From Notospermus geniculatus (Eukaryota; Nemertea; Pilidiophora; Heteronemertea; Lineidae), in contig NMRB01000919.1 of NCBI GenBank assembly GCA_002633025.1, positions 171,152 through 235,151 of the forward strand: a DNA stretch of 64,000 nt, read 5' to 3'. Below are positions 18,379-32,600 of the stretch, one piece after another. The notes below the pieces were generated by a model. The model had not been told where the DNA came from. It was given only the letters and a program-made list of their open reading frames with translations, and did not search any database. The first letter of the stretch is position 1, and each line of letters begins with the position of its first letter. The position numbers and the translations under genes were made by a program.

Positions 18379-20078
18379 CATTAACTTGATGCTTGTCAGT
18401 GTCTCAACCAGTTGCCAGTTGCCAAGCCGGACTTCTAGACCCATGCAGTAGTATCGGGTATGTGGACCAGCACAACTCCTATGCATATCATAATCATGCA
18501 GTGTTAAGACTCAAGTATATTTGAGTCATTCAGCCATTGTTCACAGTCCAGTCAACGACCCACTTAGAAATAAGTGGTGGACACCATTACAATTGGTTTC
18601 ACCATTTGGCACTCGAGAGTCTGGTAACTTAGTGAAAGCAATTCTAGGGCATCTCAAACATGTCAAAATTCTATCTGACCTAGATACATAGCATTCTGAA
18701 ACGAACTGTATGACAAGATGGTCCATCCATGTGTGTTATAATGTGTTGAAATAAGCCACGACGTGGAACAAAATTGTATGTCAGACCTGAATGATAATTA
18801 TTCGCTAAATTTTGTATACATTGTCTATTTCTTAAAAGTTATTAAAATTTTCTAAAAAAGTATGAGATTGCTGATACATTATTATGAATATACGCAGGAC
18901 TTATTTGTCTTCAACAATGAGAGAGATGAGAACCACAGTTGACTGTGTCGAGTCAATAATTATTATTACTCTACCAGTATGTAGAAGGCCTGTCACATTT
19001 CTTTGGGAACAAAAGTTAACAAGGTGTCTGGTGGCTAGCAAGTTGTGTTCTGTGATAAAAATACAGGTGTGAATTGCTAATTGTGGAATTTTCTCAAAAT
19101 TCATAATGATCCAGTCAACTTCACTTGTTAATCTCTCTAATTGGAGACAAACACCTACAAACTGCTCATCGCGGAGACACTGGCGCAAATCAGGAAAATC
19201 ACAGATGTATGTACACAATATAAAAAATGCACATGTCACAGGATTGAAAAGTGGATATCCAGTACTGACTGTATGCGTGTCATACTCGGTCAAATTTTCC
19301 ATCCAGTTGTGTGAATATGGTCAACGAAGGCTTAAATGTGGGTCTGCAATTAAACCGTATTGACGCTGAATCTGGCTTATAAACAGCTGGACCCTACTTG
19401 GTGCCCTGAATTTAAAAAAAAAATCTTATTGAAAATATGACTGCATACTGCAGGCAAAAGTGAATAAACGACATTATTTCTCCCCTCAAATCACCCAAGG
19501 TGACTTTCCTACCAAGGTGGGCGCAATGCATCTCGCTACACTGAAATTGTCCCAAAATATGTGCAGTGGAAGGTGCTCATACAGCTTCCCAGATTAAATT
19601 ACAGCTCGGTAACTAACTGTATGATAAATTCTGGTTCTTCAAGTGTGGACATGCTCAACACTTGTAGGCCCTACACGTACACGTTTGACAATTCAAGTGC
19701 AGTGCATTTTCATTCCTTGTAACAGATTAAAATTCCATACATGTACCCTTTCCTCACTTCTTTTCATCCACAAAATCCCTGTTGCCAGTTATAACAAACA
19801 CTCCTCAGAGGTTGACCAACCAGATGGCATGACCTGGTTTTCCATTCATAACCTCTTGTGATGACTAAGTGCCACAGCCTGGTAAAATTGACACGACATA
19901 CACTGTAATGCACTTTCCCATCAAAACGATGGCACGCTGGGTCATGATGCCCTATCCCAGTAAACGGGGAATCGGAACTAAAGTGGAATCCTAATGATCT
20001 TGCCCCCTGTGCTCACCAGTGCAATAACGGAGCAAATAAACAGCTTGAAGAGGATTACTTGCTTTCCCTAAATGTGAC

Positions 20079-20278
20079 CTTCTACAGCAAAGCCAGGCAC
20101 ATGTTGTTCTCAGCTTGGCAGGTTGAAACCAAATGTTCGTCAGTTTCAATATATTGTCTGTCTATTGTGAAATCTGAAACGATCTATTTCTTCCATTCTC
20201 TCCTGGTGTCATCTTAGTTCATTGAGGCTCACCTTCTGAACGACATGTGCCTGGCTTTTGCTGTAGAAGGTCACAATT
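20079..20278. mobile_element. Foldback MITE E (copy 1)
   Basis: GTGACCTTCTACAGCAAAGC is inverted at the right end (GCTGTAGAAGGTCAC). Internal strings TCTCCTGGTGTCATCTTAGT and GGCTCACCTTCTGA are shared with the copy at 30948-31140 and with partial copies at 39595-39655 and 63474-63548. It lies just downstream of the TPC3 stop. Confidence 0.75.
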
Positions 20279-20463
20279 GATTTAGTCCTACTGGCAGTGG
20301 TAGTCCTCGATGCACTCCACAAGACTGCAATGCTTTCACATTTATGGCACCACTGAACAAGAAGTCCAAGCAACTGAGTGATCTCATCCATACCCAACAA
20401 GACTGCCACTGATTGTCTACAGCACCAATTTCACTCATTGTTTTTTCACTCCAAGAATAAATG

Positions 20464-20606
20464 TTACGTAATCCGGTCAATTCTGAAGTGTGCCGCTGTG
20501 TGAAGAGGCATATTTTCGATATCATCCTCATCTTCTGGGCCCAGGTCCTCGGGGTCGATCTCATTCTCAAACATAGCTTCAAGGAGCACGAGAACCTTTT
20601 TCTGTC
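20464..20606 (-). CDS. TPCN3: TPC3 last coding exon
   Basis: After the acceptor TTTCAG the exon reads QKKVLVLLEAMFENEIDPED, then an acidic stretch (GPEDEDDIENM), ending at TAA (20464-20466). Phase 2 joins to the AG-GT donor at 22315 to restore an Arg codon. Other long frames over this exon are shadows. Confidence 0.8.
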
Positions 20607-23600
20607 CTGAAATACAGAACAAAAACTTATCTGATTACATCTTACCGGTTATCACCATATAATAGAGAATTGGACGAAATAACGTCCCGATGTGGCGCTG
20701 TGAGCAGTGCGACTGAATTTTTTTTTCTAATGTTATTTCCATGATGAAATAATGTCACGAAGTGGTGAGCAGTGTGACCAAAGTAACTTTATTCCATTAA
20801 CTGACGTTATTTCCATTAATTTCTGGCGTGAAAACAATCTTTTTGGTTGCTTGACATTAAAATATAAATCAACTTGTCACAGAAAATTTCTGCACTTAAA
20901 TTGCTTTTTCTCTTGAAATGAAATGGCCAGGGCCATTGTGCTCACCTCTGTGACAGAGTATGAAGTGTGAGTAGCCTGGTGATACACTGAATGGTGAAGG
21001 ATTAGTGCAGAAACATCGTATGATTTACTACCGATGAGATATGGCCAAAGTCACTTTTTCAAGATGGCCGCCTGGCAGCCATGTTGAAGTCCAATCGAAC
21101 CGAAATTTGGCATATAAGTAGACGGTACCAAGACACACATTTAGGCATGGTTAAAGCATCCTAGCTCCCACTATTTTTATGAGGTGTGGGTCGAAGTCCA
21201 TTTTTCAAGATGGCTCCCTGGCGGCCATATTTGACGTCGAATCTGACTGAAATTTACCATATATTTATATGGTACCTAGATACATATTTTGACAACGTTA
21301 AAACATCCTACCTACTCCTATTTATAAAATGTGGGTCAAAGTCCATTTTTCAAGATGGCTTCCTGGCGGCCATATTTGAAGTCCGATCGGGTTGAAATTT
21401 GGTGCATTCGTGCAGGGTGCCTAGATATATCTTCACACCAAATCACAACACTCTATGTCAAATAGCAATGAAATGTGCCACCAAACAGTGAATTTTGAAC
21501 TTTGACCTCTGTGACCTTGAAAAGTAGGTCAAATCAAAAACCCGGGATTTATGTGATGAAGTCTCATCAGAGGAACCCACCATAAAAGTTTCGTGGTTCT
21601 AGCTAACCGCGTTCAGGAGATACGGCCGAAAAAAGGTTTTCACAAAGCGCCCCCTACAGGCCAAAGTGAACAAGCAGCAGCGCTAAGTTTCGGTCCAGAG
21701 ATAGTTTTTACCATAGGGTACCTGTACACCAAATTTCAAGTCTGTAACCCAAGCGGTTTAGAAACGTGCCACCCCTGTTAACGACGACGGACGACGACGA
21801 CGACGGACGACGGACGACACACCATGAGAGAAGCTCACCTCACAGAGGTGAGCTAATAAAGAGAAAACTTCTGTAATTCCTGATGCAACATCAATGCTTA
21901 AAAAGATGTTGCAACGATCGCACCGCTCGCAGCGCCAACCTGTCAGAATAAATGTCACATGGGTTCTTCGTTGGAGAAGAATCTGTTTGACAGGCAATTT
22001 TTCAATGCATGAACTGCACTTCCAAGAATATCTACCGGCTCAAGTAGAGTATAGCGGACCAAGCCATGGGAAGTGCACTGAGTGTGTACATTTGTGTACA
22101 CGGAATAAGCGGCAATGTATGGAGATGTGTCACTTCCCATGGCTTGGTCCGCTATACTCTACTTGACCCTATCTACCTACGGGTACCAATACGAATAAAT
22201 TATCCAAAATGTGAACACTTCAAATAATCACACTCAGATATGAAATCTGTAGTTCGAAATGCGTTGAACTAAAGGCCAACTACCGTCTTCAAAGTAAACC
22301 GTATCTGCAACTTACTGTGTTTCTTCAAGTGGAACTTTATCCCCTCCTGATGAAGAAATGAGGGGATCTTCGGATTCTTGTTAGCATCTGTTTCCAGCGG
22401 CGCGGCAGCTGCCTTGGCTACTGCCTCCTTGTCGCACTGAACGGAAGTCGCATTCCCCAATGAATCCGCAGGCATTTGCACTGACACTGCCGACAACTGT
22501 GAAGAATCTAAGGATGCTGGTGACGTCACACTTGGAGACAGCAACTCTGAATCATCTTTGGATGCTGGTGACGTCACACTTGGAGAAGACACCTGTGGAG
22601 CATCTGGGGATGCCGGTGACATTTCGCTCGGCGAAGACAAATTTGGTGGCACTTTTGGGATCTCCACAGCAATGGAGAGTGTACTGCCGGTAGTTGAAGA
22701 CCGCGGGCTGTAATCCTGTGTTTCCATGTTAGGTACCAAGTCATCCTTGTCACCTTTCTTTCCCAGCCTCATCTTTTCCTTCTTCCTGAAAATGTTGAAC
22801 TGACAATGAAAAAACATGAAACCTACAGAACTGGATTTAGGGGTATGCAAGCAGTGGGTACCCTTCTTAATGCATTAGTAGTAGTTGCCAACCCTTTTAT
22901 ACGAAAACCTGAATACGCCCCTGACAAAAGGTATTTACATGTACTATGAAAGAATAAACTTTACAGCATACTTACAAAATGATTTCAGAGATCGTTTGCC
23001 TGAAGCAAGATTGATCCTTTCCCATTTTACCTCAATTTCTGCATAGATAATCAGTGGCCCACCAATTGGGAATCGAACCCGAGACCTCTCTGTCCTGAGT
23101 CTGACGCTCAACCACTGTGCCACCGCACTCCCCTAATTACCTTTTGATATCAAGACCCATCTCCTTGATCTTCGTTTCCAGGGCAGATTCTATCTTCCCA
23201 GCTGAGAGATTATACTCCAAGATGAATGCTTCCAAAACAAATGCCACGAAAATGCTGAAATGAGGTTAACTGAACATGAACAGATGATTCTCAAATTCAC
23301 AGATCTGCGCACTTCCGCCGCAGCGAAATCTCAACCAGAACCTAAATCTGAAACCGGCTGACTTGACGCCATCCATGATTCAGCAATGGTCGAGTCTGTC
23401 GTAAGGTTGTCTGCGTTACGTCATTCAGTTTCAGACCGAGGTTATGGTTGAGATTTCGGCGGAAGTGCGCAGATCTTTGTCGTTTACGTCAATTTGAGGA
23501 CAGTCTATTAGTTGGTAGATTGTATGGATGCCCAACAACCTCTCCCGACTTTTATCACATACAGATTCAATGAAACAACATTGAAGCCATTGGGACCACA

Positions 23601-26600
23601 CTGCAAAACGTACTGGGTTTGGTGTGTGTGGGCCCAAAGGATTGGTCACCCATCCAAGCCATTGGGACCACACTGCAAAACGTACTGGGTTTGGTGTGTG
23701 TGGGCCTAAAGGATTGGTCACCCATCCAAGCCATTGGGACCACACTGCAAAACGTACTGGGTTTGGTGTGTGTGCGCCCAAAGGATTGGTCACCCATCCA
23801 AGCACTAACCATGAACTCTAAATGAACTCTATAGTCAAATACTTACTTGAGAACAAGGAGTACGCATAACATGTGGAAAGATATGAAGTAAAGCCGCGCC
23901 GCTGTGTTAGTGACCAAGACGAACCCCTCTGTCAGAAGTGGTGAAGTCAAGGAACGTATTGATGAACACGTACATGTATCTCAACAGATTGATAGAGGCA
24001 TTTCAGAAAGGTACTTTCATAAAGGAATTAAACCATAAAGGTTCAACTCAGATTCCAGCCCAATGCTGGTTTTCTGCCGATATTGTTTGAAAAAGTTGAA
24101 AATATGCAACATTTTCTTACACTTCTGGTATTGATTCTGGTCATGAAAGCCCAAAATTTCATCAATATCAGTTGCATCAAGAATATATAAGTACCAAGAA
24201 TGTACGACTTAGTAATCAATCAAACGGATGGGCATTAAGTTACTTTTTCTGATAATAGAGGGCGTACGGTAATTATAGGCCTTCTAATTAAATAAGCAAT
24301 GTTTAGATTTAACGGTTGTTGACTGAATTGTATTATTTAGAATATCGGCAATATTCTTATGTAAAGTTACAGACATATTACTGGCGTACAAAATTTTTTT
24401 CGATTTTGGTGAAACCATGGATTTGCTGTTTAGGTCAGAGTGCCCGACCCAGAGATCAAGTACGATATCAATTTGTCGAAAATATGGTCCATTCAAAACT
24501 GCTCTGTAGCTCGGTTATTTCTGAGTGCATACAACTGCGGGAGGTGTCATTTTGTTCGTAATGATCTTCTCTACACAATAATCCTTCACAAGCTAAGATC
24601 CCTTCAGTTACATGGTCATCAGAGGCAAATTAGTAAACTCACTTCTGGCACATATTCGGAGTTGTACATTCTTGGTACTTATATATTCTTGGTTGCATAG
24701 ATGATGAGATATTTATGACTGAAAATCCTAGGTAAGGGCACATTTGCACAAACGATGAGCATTCATGGTGATATTGGAAGATTTGATTCCTTTACAATGT
24801 TATTCAATCTTTTGGCAGATAATTCAAACAGTGTTAAGTTTTGGCAGGAATACACTCTCATATATTTCACATTTGGTCTGACAATTTCGGTAACAGGACC
24901 ACCTCACCTACATGTATGTGGACCATTTGCTCCAATCCCGTGGGTGGTCCACTTACCATGGTTCTACTGAACATGTACCGGTATTTTCAAATCTGACAGA
25001 ATGCACCTTGGCAGCAGAAGGGGTAGTTCTTACCTGTCTATTGGCAATTTTCAGTCGAGACAGGTACAGAGTGAAAAGGATATCATGCCACTGGTTGACA
25101 TACATCAACTCGAACAGTATGACAAAGGCCTTTAGGATGTCATTAAAGTTGTTACTGCAATATCTGAAGTAAAAGAAAGCCGACCCATTCAAGGCCTTAT
25201 TGCCGCAAAACAGCTGAGAATCGTTCAATCCTGGTCCATAACCATAGTACTTGACTGTGCCGTTGAACACTTCGATCCCGATTATCGCATAAATGTAGTA
25301 GAATATCTGTAAATAGAAGTTGATTTTCTCAGAGGAATCTGTCAGGAAAGTCCGGCAACTTCTAAGCGTGACCCAATGGAATGCGGAAGTCAGGCAATAT
25401 ATTAGTTGGATTTTCCACGGATCTTTAATCACACCACGGACCTGTATACTGACGGGATAGGCAACTCTGACGTCGCGAAGTGCACAACGCTACGTGATGA
25501 CGTACGCCACCTGTGTTAGGATTGACTCGGGGCCGTCCAGGCGACCGACTCGGAAATATGCGACCACTGCACCAAAAAACGGTGACATCGTAAAAAGTAA
25601 TTCGTTTCCTACTTAAATCTAGGTACCATGACATTCAGTACTGATCTATCGAAACGATGTGGGCCAATTTACCGACATATTATCCCATCGTTTCTTGTTT
25701 ACTTCAACTGAAAAGTGCTGACATTTCTCGAATAAATGCACGGCCGCCATCTTGAATCGGCCGGTTTCATGAAGGCTGATCAGCGGCGGACATTTTTAAG
25801 CGGCGATTAATCCATAACCTGTCAAATGCTGAACATAAAACCTTTCGTCATAAAAGCCTGTTGCTTCCTTTAACATTCAACGACTTTTAAAAAGAAAGTT
25901 ATGCCTTCAGAGTAGAGAAAATGCAGCGTGATAGGGAAATTAACACAGGTGGTTACATCACACGCCCGAGTTGCCTATCCCGTCAGTATACAGGTCCGTG
26001 ATCACACGCAACTCTTGAATAACTGATCGATAACGCGATCCGACTATACAATGGATCGTCACCTGTTACGCAGGTCAAGTGCATACTTGGAAACCGCAAA
26101 TTCCTGTCTCATTTCCTGACTTCCGCATTCCATTGGCTGGGTCACGCTTAGAAGTTGCCAGACTTTAGACCTGTATCTCGCTGGGTACTGACGGATGCCT
26201 CCTTTAACATAGGCCATTGAACCATCTTTTTTTGAAGATGGGGATTTGGCCTAGTGATTAAGGCGTGCTGCCCCTTAGTGCTGGCGACTGATGCCTCATG
26301 CGAGGGTCCGTGGGAATCTGGTAGAAGGACGCGATGACTTTCACCTTAGAAACCCGTTTCTATTTCATATTTATCTGGCAAAGAGTGGCAATTTACTGGA
26401 GAAGCCTGACAGCTTCAAGGTGACAGGCATGACTATTTGACTCGGATAGCTTATGCGCATGTACCATTGCGCAAGTGGAAAATCAAACGTCCTCATTTTC
26501 AAGGCCAAAAAACTCTGCATAGCAACTTGCCAACAGATTTCACAGCCACCCAACAGAAAGATTCAACATCACAAGTAGAATTCTTGGCTTTTCTTCCTAG

Positions 26601-29600
26601 TTCTCCAAATTTGATTTTGATGCCATTTTTTGGGGAGGGGGGGACACTGAGTTTGTCTTCCAGCAATTCGAAAGGAAATCATAACTGACATAGAATGTAC
26701 CGGTAGGATCTGCTGCTTTAGCAAATTGCTTCTGCCATAGAGGTTTCTCGAATTCGCAGACCTGCGCACTTCCGCCAAAATCACAACCACAACCTTGATC
26801 TGAAACCAGCTGATGTGACGCAATCCATGATTCAGCAATTGTCGACGAAGTCACTGTCATGGAGTTCTCTGGGTCACGCCATTCAGTTTCAGACCGAGGT
26901 TGTGTTTGTGATTTTGGCGGAAGTGCGCAGATCTTTCTCGTTTACGGTACGTCAATTTGGGACTTGTCTATTGCATACCAGTACTTCACTAAACATTCTG
27001 TTACCAGTAAATCATTCCAAAAATGGTTGCTGAGTATCACTTCATGGCTGAGGAGAGTACATTTGATTACTTGTAAATACTCACAAATACAACTCCACCA
27101 TATGTGATTATTGACGGCCCAATATTCATGATGGTAGTGATGACAACTTTGAAGCGTTCTATACTGCCCATAATCTTGATTATCCTCAGAACCCTCAACA
27201 CGAACAAAATATCCAGGGTCTCTTTCTCATCCAATGCTGAAATTATAAAGGTATCGTTTAGCATAGCAGAGAAATAGAGGGAAAAGCCCCAAAATGTAGG
27301 CCTGTGCATTCAGAGATGCATGAATGATGAACACACCATTAGTTGACATCTACAGACAAAACATGATTTTACAGAGCCAGACTATCAGGATACACTCCAG
27401 ATAACTTACTGTCGTTTTCGATGGCTTCAATCGATGTGGCAATAAGTGCAGAACCAATCACCAGAAAATCAAATCTGGAATAGAAAGTACATGTAATTGT
27501 AATTGATAGTACTACCCACTGTCCTTCATGTTGTGCAATGATGTGAAAATTGGGTCTTTTACTCTCTACGGCACCATGATGAATATTTTGAGGAGCCTTG
27601 ATAGCCTAGTGGTTGTAACATCGGCTTTATAGCAAATGGCAGGTCTGAATCTCGGGGCATATTGGATTAATCATCCACGGGTCGCCAGTCTGTTGCATGG
27701 GACAGTAGGCCGTGGTGCCTTGTACCTTGTGCCTTTGCAAAGGCACATAAAAGTGAGGAACACAAGTAGCTTAAGATGGCCTCTTCCATACTTAGCAGGG
27801 CCAACAATGCTATGGCTTCGGCCCTGACAGAAAAATCTAATACAAACACAAACATAGGGAGAGCTTTGTGGGTTCTTCATTCCTTGCAATGATCTCAATA
27901 GAAGACAGTCATTTTTGAATTTGTTTGGGAAATCTCATCCATGGCTGCTAATTCACTCTATTTAGAGTAGATAGTAAACATAAAGTCGTCTCCAAATCTT
28001 GCAAATTTTCGACCCCAACCGGGGTCTTCCTCAGGCACTTTCTAGTCGAGATTTGGAGTAGATATACAGAACATGCAGTGCCAATGCATGTCATAAGAAT
28101 GTACGGTACATGTACATGTATGCATTACTCACATATTCCACAGACCCCTGAAGAAGCGCCTGCCTCCATAGGTGTACATCTTCAGCAAGATTTCTAATGT
28201 GAATAATGCCAAGAAGAACCATTCCGCAGCATCAAGACTCAGGCCGATGATGACTGCATTTCCGAGGATACACAAGTCAAAAAAGTAACGGAAGAATCTG
28301 AAAAATATTTTACATTTACAATCGTATTTGTGAATCAAAAGTCTCCTTCGACGATTGAATGAACCGTGCCCACAGTAACTGATTTATTGCCAAATTTATC
28401 TTCATGATGTCTTTCACCTGGCTGTATATTTTAGAAGACCAAAAACTCAGAGTGAGGAACATGTGATGACCCTCAGGGGCGGATCCAGAATCATGGGAAA
28501 GAGGGGACACAGCCAGTGCACATCGTGGAAAACCTCGGTCAAATTTTAACATCTTTTCAAAATTTCGAAATTTCATGGTCAATTTTAAAGATTTTCCACA
28601 AAATAGAGGGGGCACAGGCCGGGTGTGCCCCCCTTGGATCCGCGCCTGACCCTCTACTGCCCCCAAATACGTGATGAAATCCCAGTCAACATGAAAAGAC
28701 TAAATATTTCCCGATTTGTTTCTGTTTCAGTCGGCCATTGGAACAGTCAATGCTCTTTGCAAATTTAGGAAAATGTGAGAACAAATTGAACTGGAAGAGA
28801 AAAAAGCCAAATTTGCAACAAAAAATGTGAACAAATTGAACTGGAACAAAAAAGCCAAATTTGCAACAAAAAATGTGATTAGCATTCAAAAGCACTGTAG
28901 CAGATAGGTTGGAAGAAAGTCTATTTGTGTTGTAGAAAACAACAGCAAATAATTTTAGCTGAACAAAAAAATACTGAACAAACACAAGAAGCCAACAAGA
29001 AGATATCTCACCTCAATATTTTTTGGTAACCTTAAATGATATTCCAAAGAATATGATGACATATACAGCTATATTAAATCAGAGAGACTGGTGGACAGGA
29101 ACTAGAAAATCTGACTCAGGTAAATAATTCGTTGGCTGAGGATTGACGGGTTCTATGTCCATTTTTAACTTGACCTAAATTCCCTGTGCATCTAGTCTTT
29201 TGCAGGCACAGGAAGTCAGGGTCTACCTTAGTTAAAAATGGACATTGAACCAGTCAATCCTCAGTCCACGAATGATGAAATTCCTCTTTCTGAGTAGGAT
29301 CCACACACATGTACTTGTACATGTACTTGTACACATACATGTACATGTACATGTATTGATGCAGTTTATCTTTACTTCGCATCCTGAGAACACCAGGGGG
29401 TTCTCAGCGCTCACTCCCTTCATCACCGCACGCAAACACCTGATGACATTAGTTGATTCTGACGATGACAAATGGAGCAAGCACCAAGAACCCCTGATGT
29501 TCTCAGGATGTTATTTTGACTACGAACCCCTTTCACCAAACTCTGAGGTAATTTTGATACAACAAAAGGGAACTCACTTGTGCCTGACGACAGACTTCAG

Positions 29601-32600
29601 ACCCTCACTCGCCCAGGATGTGTAACACGTCGGCATGCATTTCTCAAGGCAAGTCATTCTGTCTTTGACTTCAGTCACTTCAACATTCAGGAGGTCGGCA
29701 ACCTTCAAGAACTCGCGTTTCTCTAGAAATATTGAAGAACAACAAATAAGGAAAGACATACAGTAGAGTACCGCAGATGGCATCACCAAATTCTATTTAC
29801 AGACAGGAGGAAAACTGGTAACACATGATCTGGGGCCATATTTATGAAGCCTTTGCAACTGTGCGTTCACGCAAATCTATTGTAAGGCAGTCAGTGAACA
29901 ATAGGGCATGTGCAGTCAAACAATAGATTTGTGTGAACGCAAAGTTGCGAAGGCTTCATAAATCAGGCCTTTCCGTTTGACGGGCGCGAAAATGCATGCG
30001 CCTCGCAAACAATAGAATTCCCATTGTTTGCGAGGGGCATGCATTTTCGCGCCCGTCAAACGGAAAGGCCTGATAAATACGGCCCCAGAGCTCCAACTGA
30101 TCAGCCTAAACCGTGGCGCACACCTGAGACCAAAATTGTGCGATCACCGATGAGATTGGCGACCACGACATTGCAGGCAACGATCGGTGGGAGGTCGCTC
30201 GGCGACCACATTTGCGACCATTTCAGTGAACCATCCGCAAGTGACAGATGACTTCCGGAATTGACTGAAGTCGCCAACTATTGTGGCGTTGCATCAGAAT
30301 CGTTTGCAGACGAAAGTTTCATCATTTTTTTATTGGTCGACTAGCTGCAAAGTCAGTCGGCCTTTGCGACCGAAAATTAAACATGTTGAATTTTCTGTCT
30401 CTTGATGCAATCGAAATTCTTTGGTCTCCATTGGCCGTTGAAACTGGTCATTCAGATCGCCCAGTGCAACAATCTCCCGCAAAAAATGTAACGACAACTC
30501 AAGCAATCACATAGAGACAAGAGAGGCGAGATTCGATTAATCAGGTGACCACAGTGACTGGTCACTTGTTGTAATGATCTGCCACAGATTAGGCGACAAA
30601 TCCTGCAAATCTCCAGTCGCAAATCTCCAGACGTTCTTTCACTTCCACAGTTATCACACATTCTAATCAAAAAACCAAACTGGCCCTACCGATATAGCCA
30701 TCGTTATTTTCATCCAGCACATACAACAGAAGATCCACTTGTGTGGCACTTCGTTTGGGAGTCACAACTTTCATCAACATTCTCCAGATCTTCTCTGTTA
30801 TGACATAACGGCCATTTTTCCAGATTTTCAAGATGTCGAATGCTCGTCCGAGGACTCTCCTCTTTGAATAAACGTAGGTCCTGACTTCGTTCTAAAATGT
30901 AAACCAAATGCAACATGTAGAACTGGGTAAGTAGGAATATTTGTGACCCACTCTGGCAAAAGCAGGCGCATGTCACTATTAGCTTCGCAGGTTGAGACCA
31001 AATGTTTGTCAGTTTCAGTATTGTCTGTCTTTTATGAAATCTGAAGCCATCAATTTTTTCCATTCTCTCCTGGTGTCATCTTAGTTCACTGCGGCTCACC
31101 TTCTGAGCGACATGCTTCTGCTTTTGCCAGAGCGGTTCACATTTCATCAAATTATCTCAAAGAATATTGCAGACACTAACCGGAATATTTTTTGGGTTCA
31201 TTGAGACATTTTTGGACCTCTCAGAATAAGAGATGGTGAATTGGATGACACCATTAAAAGGAATTCTACGAATCAAAACATACACATGTACAACACTCTC
31301 TGCTGAGTGACACAACTTTTGTCAGTATTTACAAATACACCTATCAACCAAATTTGTTCCAAGATGGTGGCCTGAATGCCAGAAAACAGATAAAAGAGTG
31401 AAAACAAATAAAGACAAGTGACCCTATTTGGCAAAGATAACTCGCACAAAAGTTTGAGGTTTCAACATCCAGTATTACAAAGCATACCCAGGCAATGAGT
31501 GATCATGAGCTCACATAATAAGCTGAAAATGAGCTCACATACATGTAATAAGCTGAAAATGAGTTCACATAATAAGCTGAAAATAGCAATGTTGTCACCA
31601 TCTCATACCATCAGTCTTGCCATTGAAAGCTATGTATTTGTGAGGCAGTCTAGGAAAACCTGTCGGATGGCGCATTTGAGGAAAGGGTTAATGACCTCGG
31701 GAACCCACACATTTCAATAGCTGAAATGTACTACGTAACAGGTAAACAGTAGCAGATCAATGCACAGGCAACCTGACAGCCTTGTTGATCATTCAGCGAC
31801 ATTTGGCAGATTTTCCTAGACTGCCACACATATAAACAAAATACATATGAAAAATGCATCTTCGATAATCGAAGGGCGATCTGCTCACCACTACGTTACA
31901 TCGCACATCACCCTTCGAGAAACAGACCAGTCCGCGGCGTATCTTGGCACGATGCCAACTTTACCGGTCGACCAATCATATTGCACTTTATATCGGGTCT
32001 TCGGCTACCACTATTTGTACTATGATTCAAATTTTACAACACCGGTTCTGATTGGCCTCCTCTTCGAGAGGCAGCGGATACGCCGTGGACCGGTCTATTT
32101 CTCGAAGGGTGATGTGCGACCTAACGCAGTGGTGAGCAGATCGCCTTCGATTATCGAAGATGGAAAAATGTGACTATTAACGTGATCAGCCAACTTCATA
32201 TTTATCCTCAGTCTCTCCAGTAACCTTTCTAGGAGCAGGTCTTTTCTTCACTTGATCTTTTCAGACAAGTTGAGAGAAATAAATGGCGACCCAACAGGGA
32301 ATCAAACCCGCAGTCTATCGGTTCCAGGTCCATGCCCTAGCCACTGCACCATACTCCCATCTGTACCTTAGCACCAGATGTTGGCACCATTCCAACCTCA
32401 AATTCTGTTTCAAAACACCAAACAGTCTTGTGCACAACAGAATAAGCCACCATGCATTTTTCCATTCGAATACGGCGCTGCACTGCACTCTACTATGACG
32501 CCGTCATTCCCATTTACACTGACAAATAAGAGGCAACTATCAGGGTATGAGGTTGATTATGTAGGTCAACCTCGCGTCAATTGATACCTGCTTCTGATTG

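Larger units (their letters stand above)
18148..20463. other. Intergenic region between NDUFAF7 and TPC3 (convergent 3' ends)
   Basis: Both genes end here, so it holds two 3'UTRs. A possible NDUFAF7 polyadenylation signal ATTAAA is at 18841. A hairpin element (18268-18378) and a MITE E copy (20079-20278) are present. Nothing else is recognisable. Confidence 0.6.

Noticed and set aside
20209-20582. Two minus-strand frames over the TPC3 3' end
   Set aside because: They are shifted frames running into MITE E. The in-phase frame ends at 20464.
23431-23825. Repetitive open frames (PKDWSPIQAIGTTLQ and similar)
   Set aside because: Produced by a 72-bp tandem repeat whose length is a multiple of three.
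25032-25083. GT donor after ...LKIANRQ as the TPC3 splice site
   Set aside because: It adds about 13 unconserved residues between the filter and S6. The AT-AC junction restores the family sequence in exact register.
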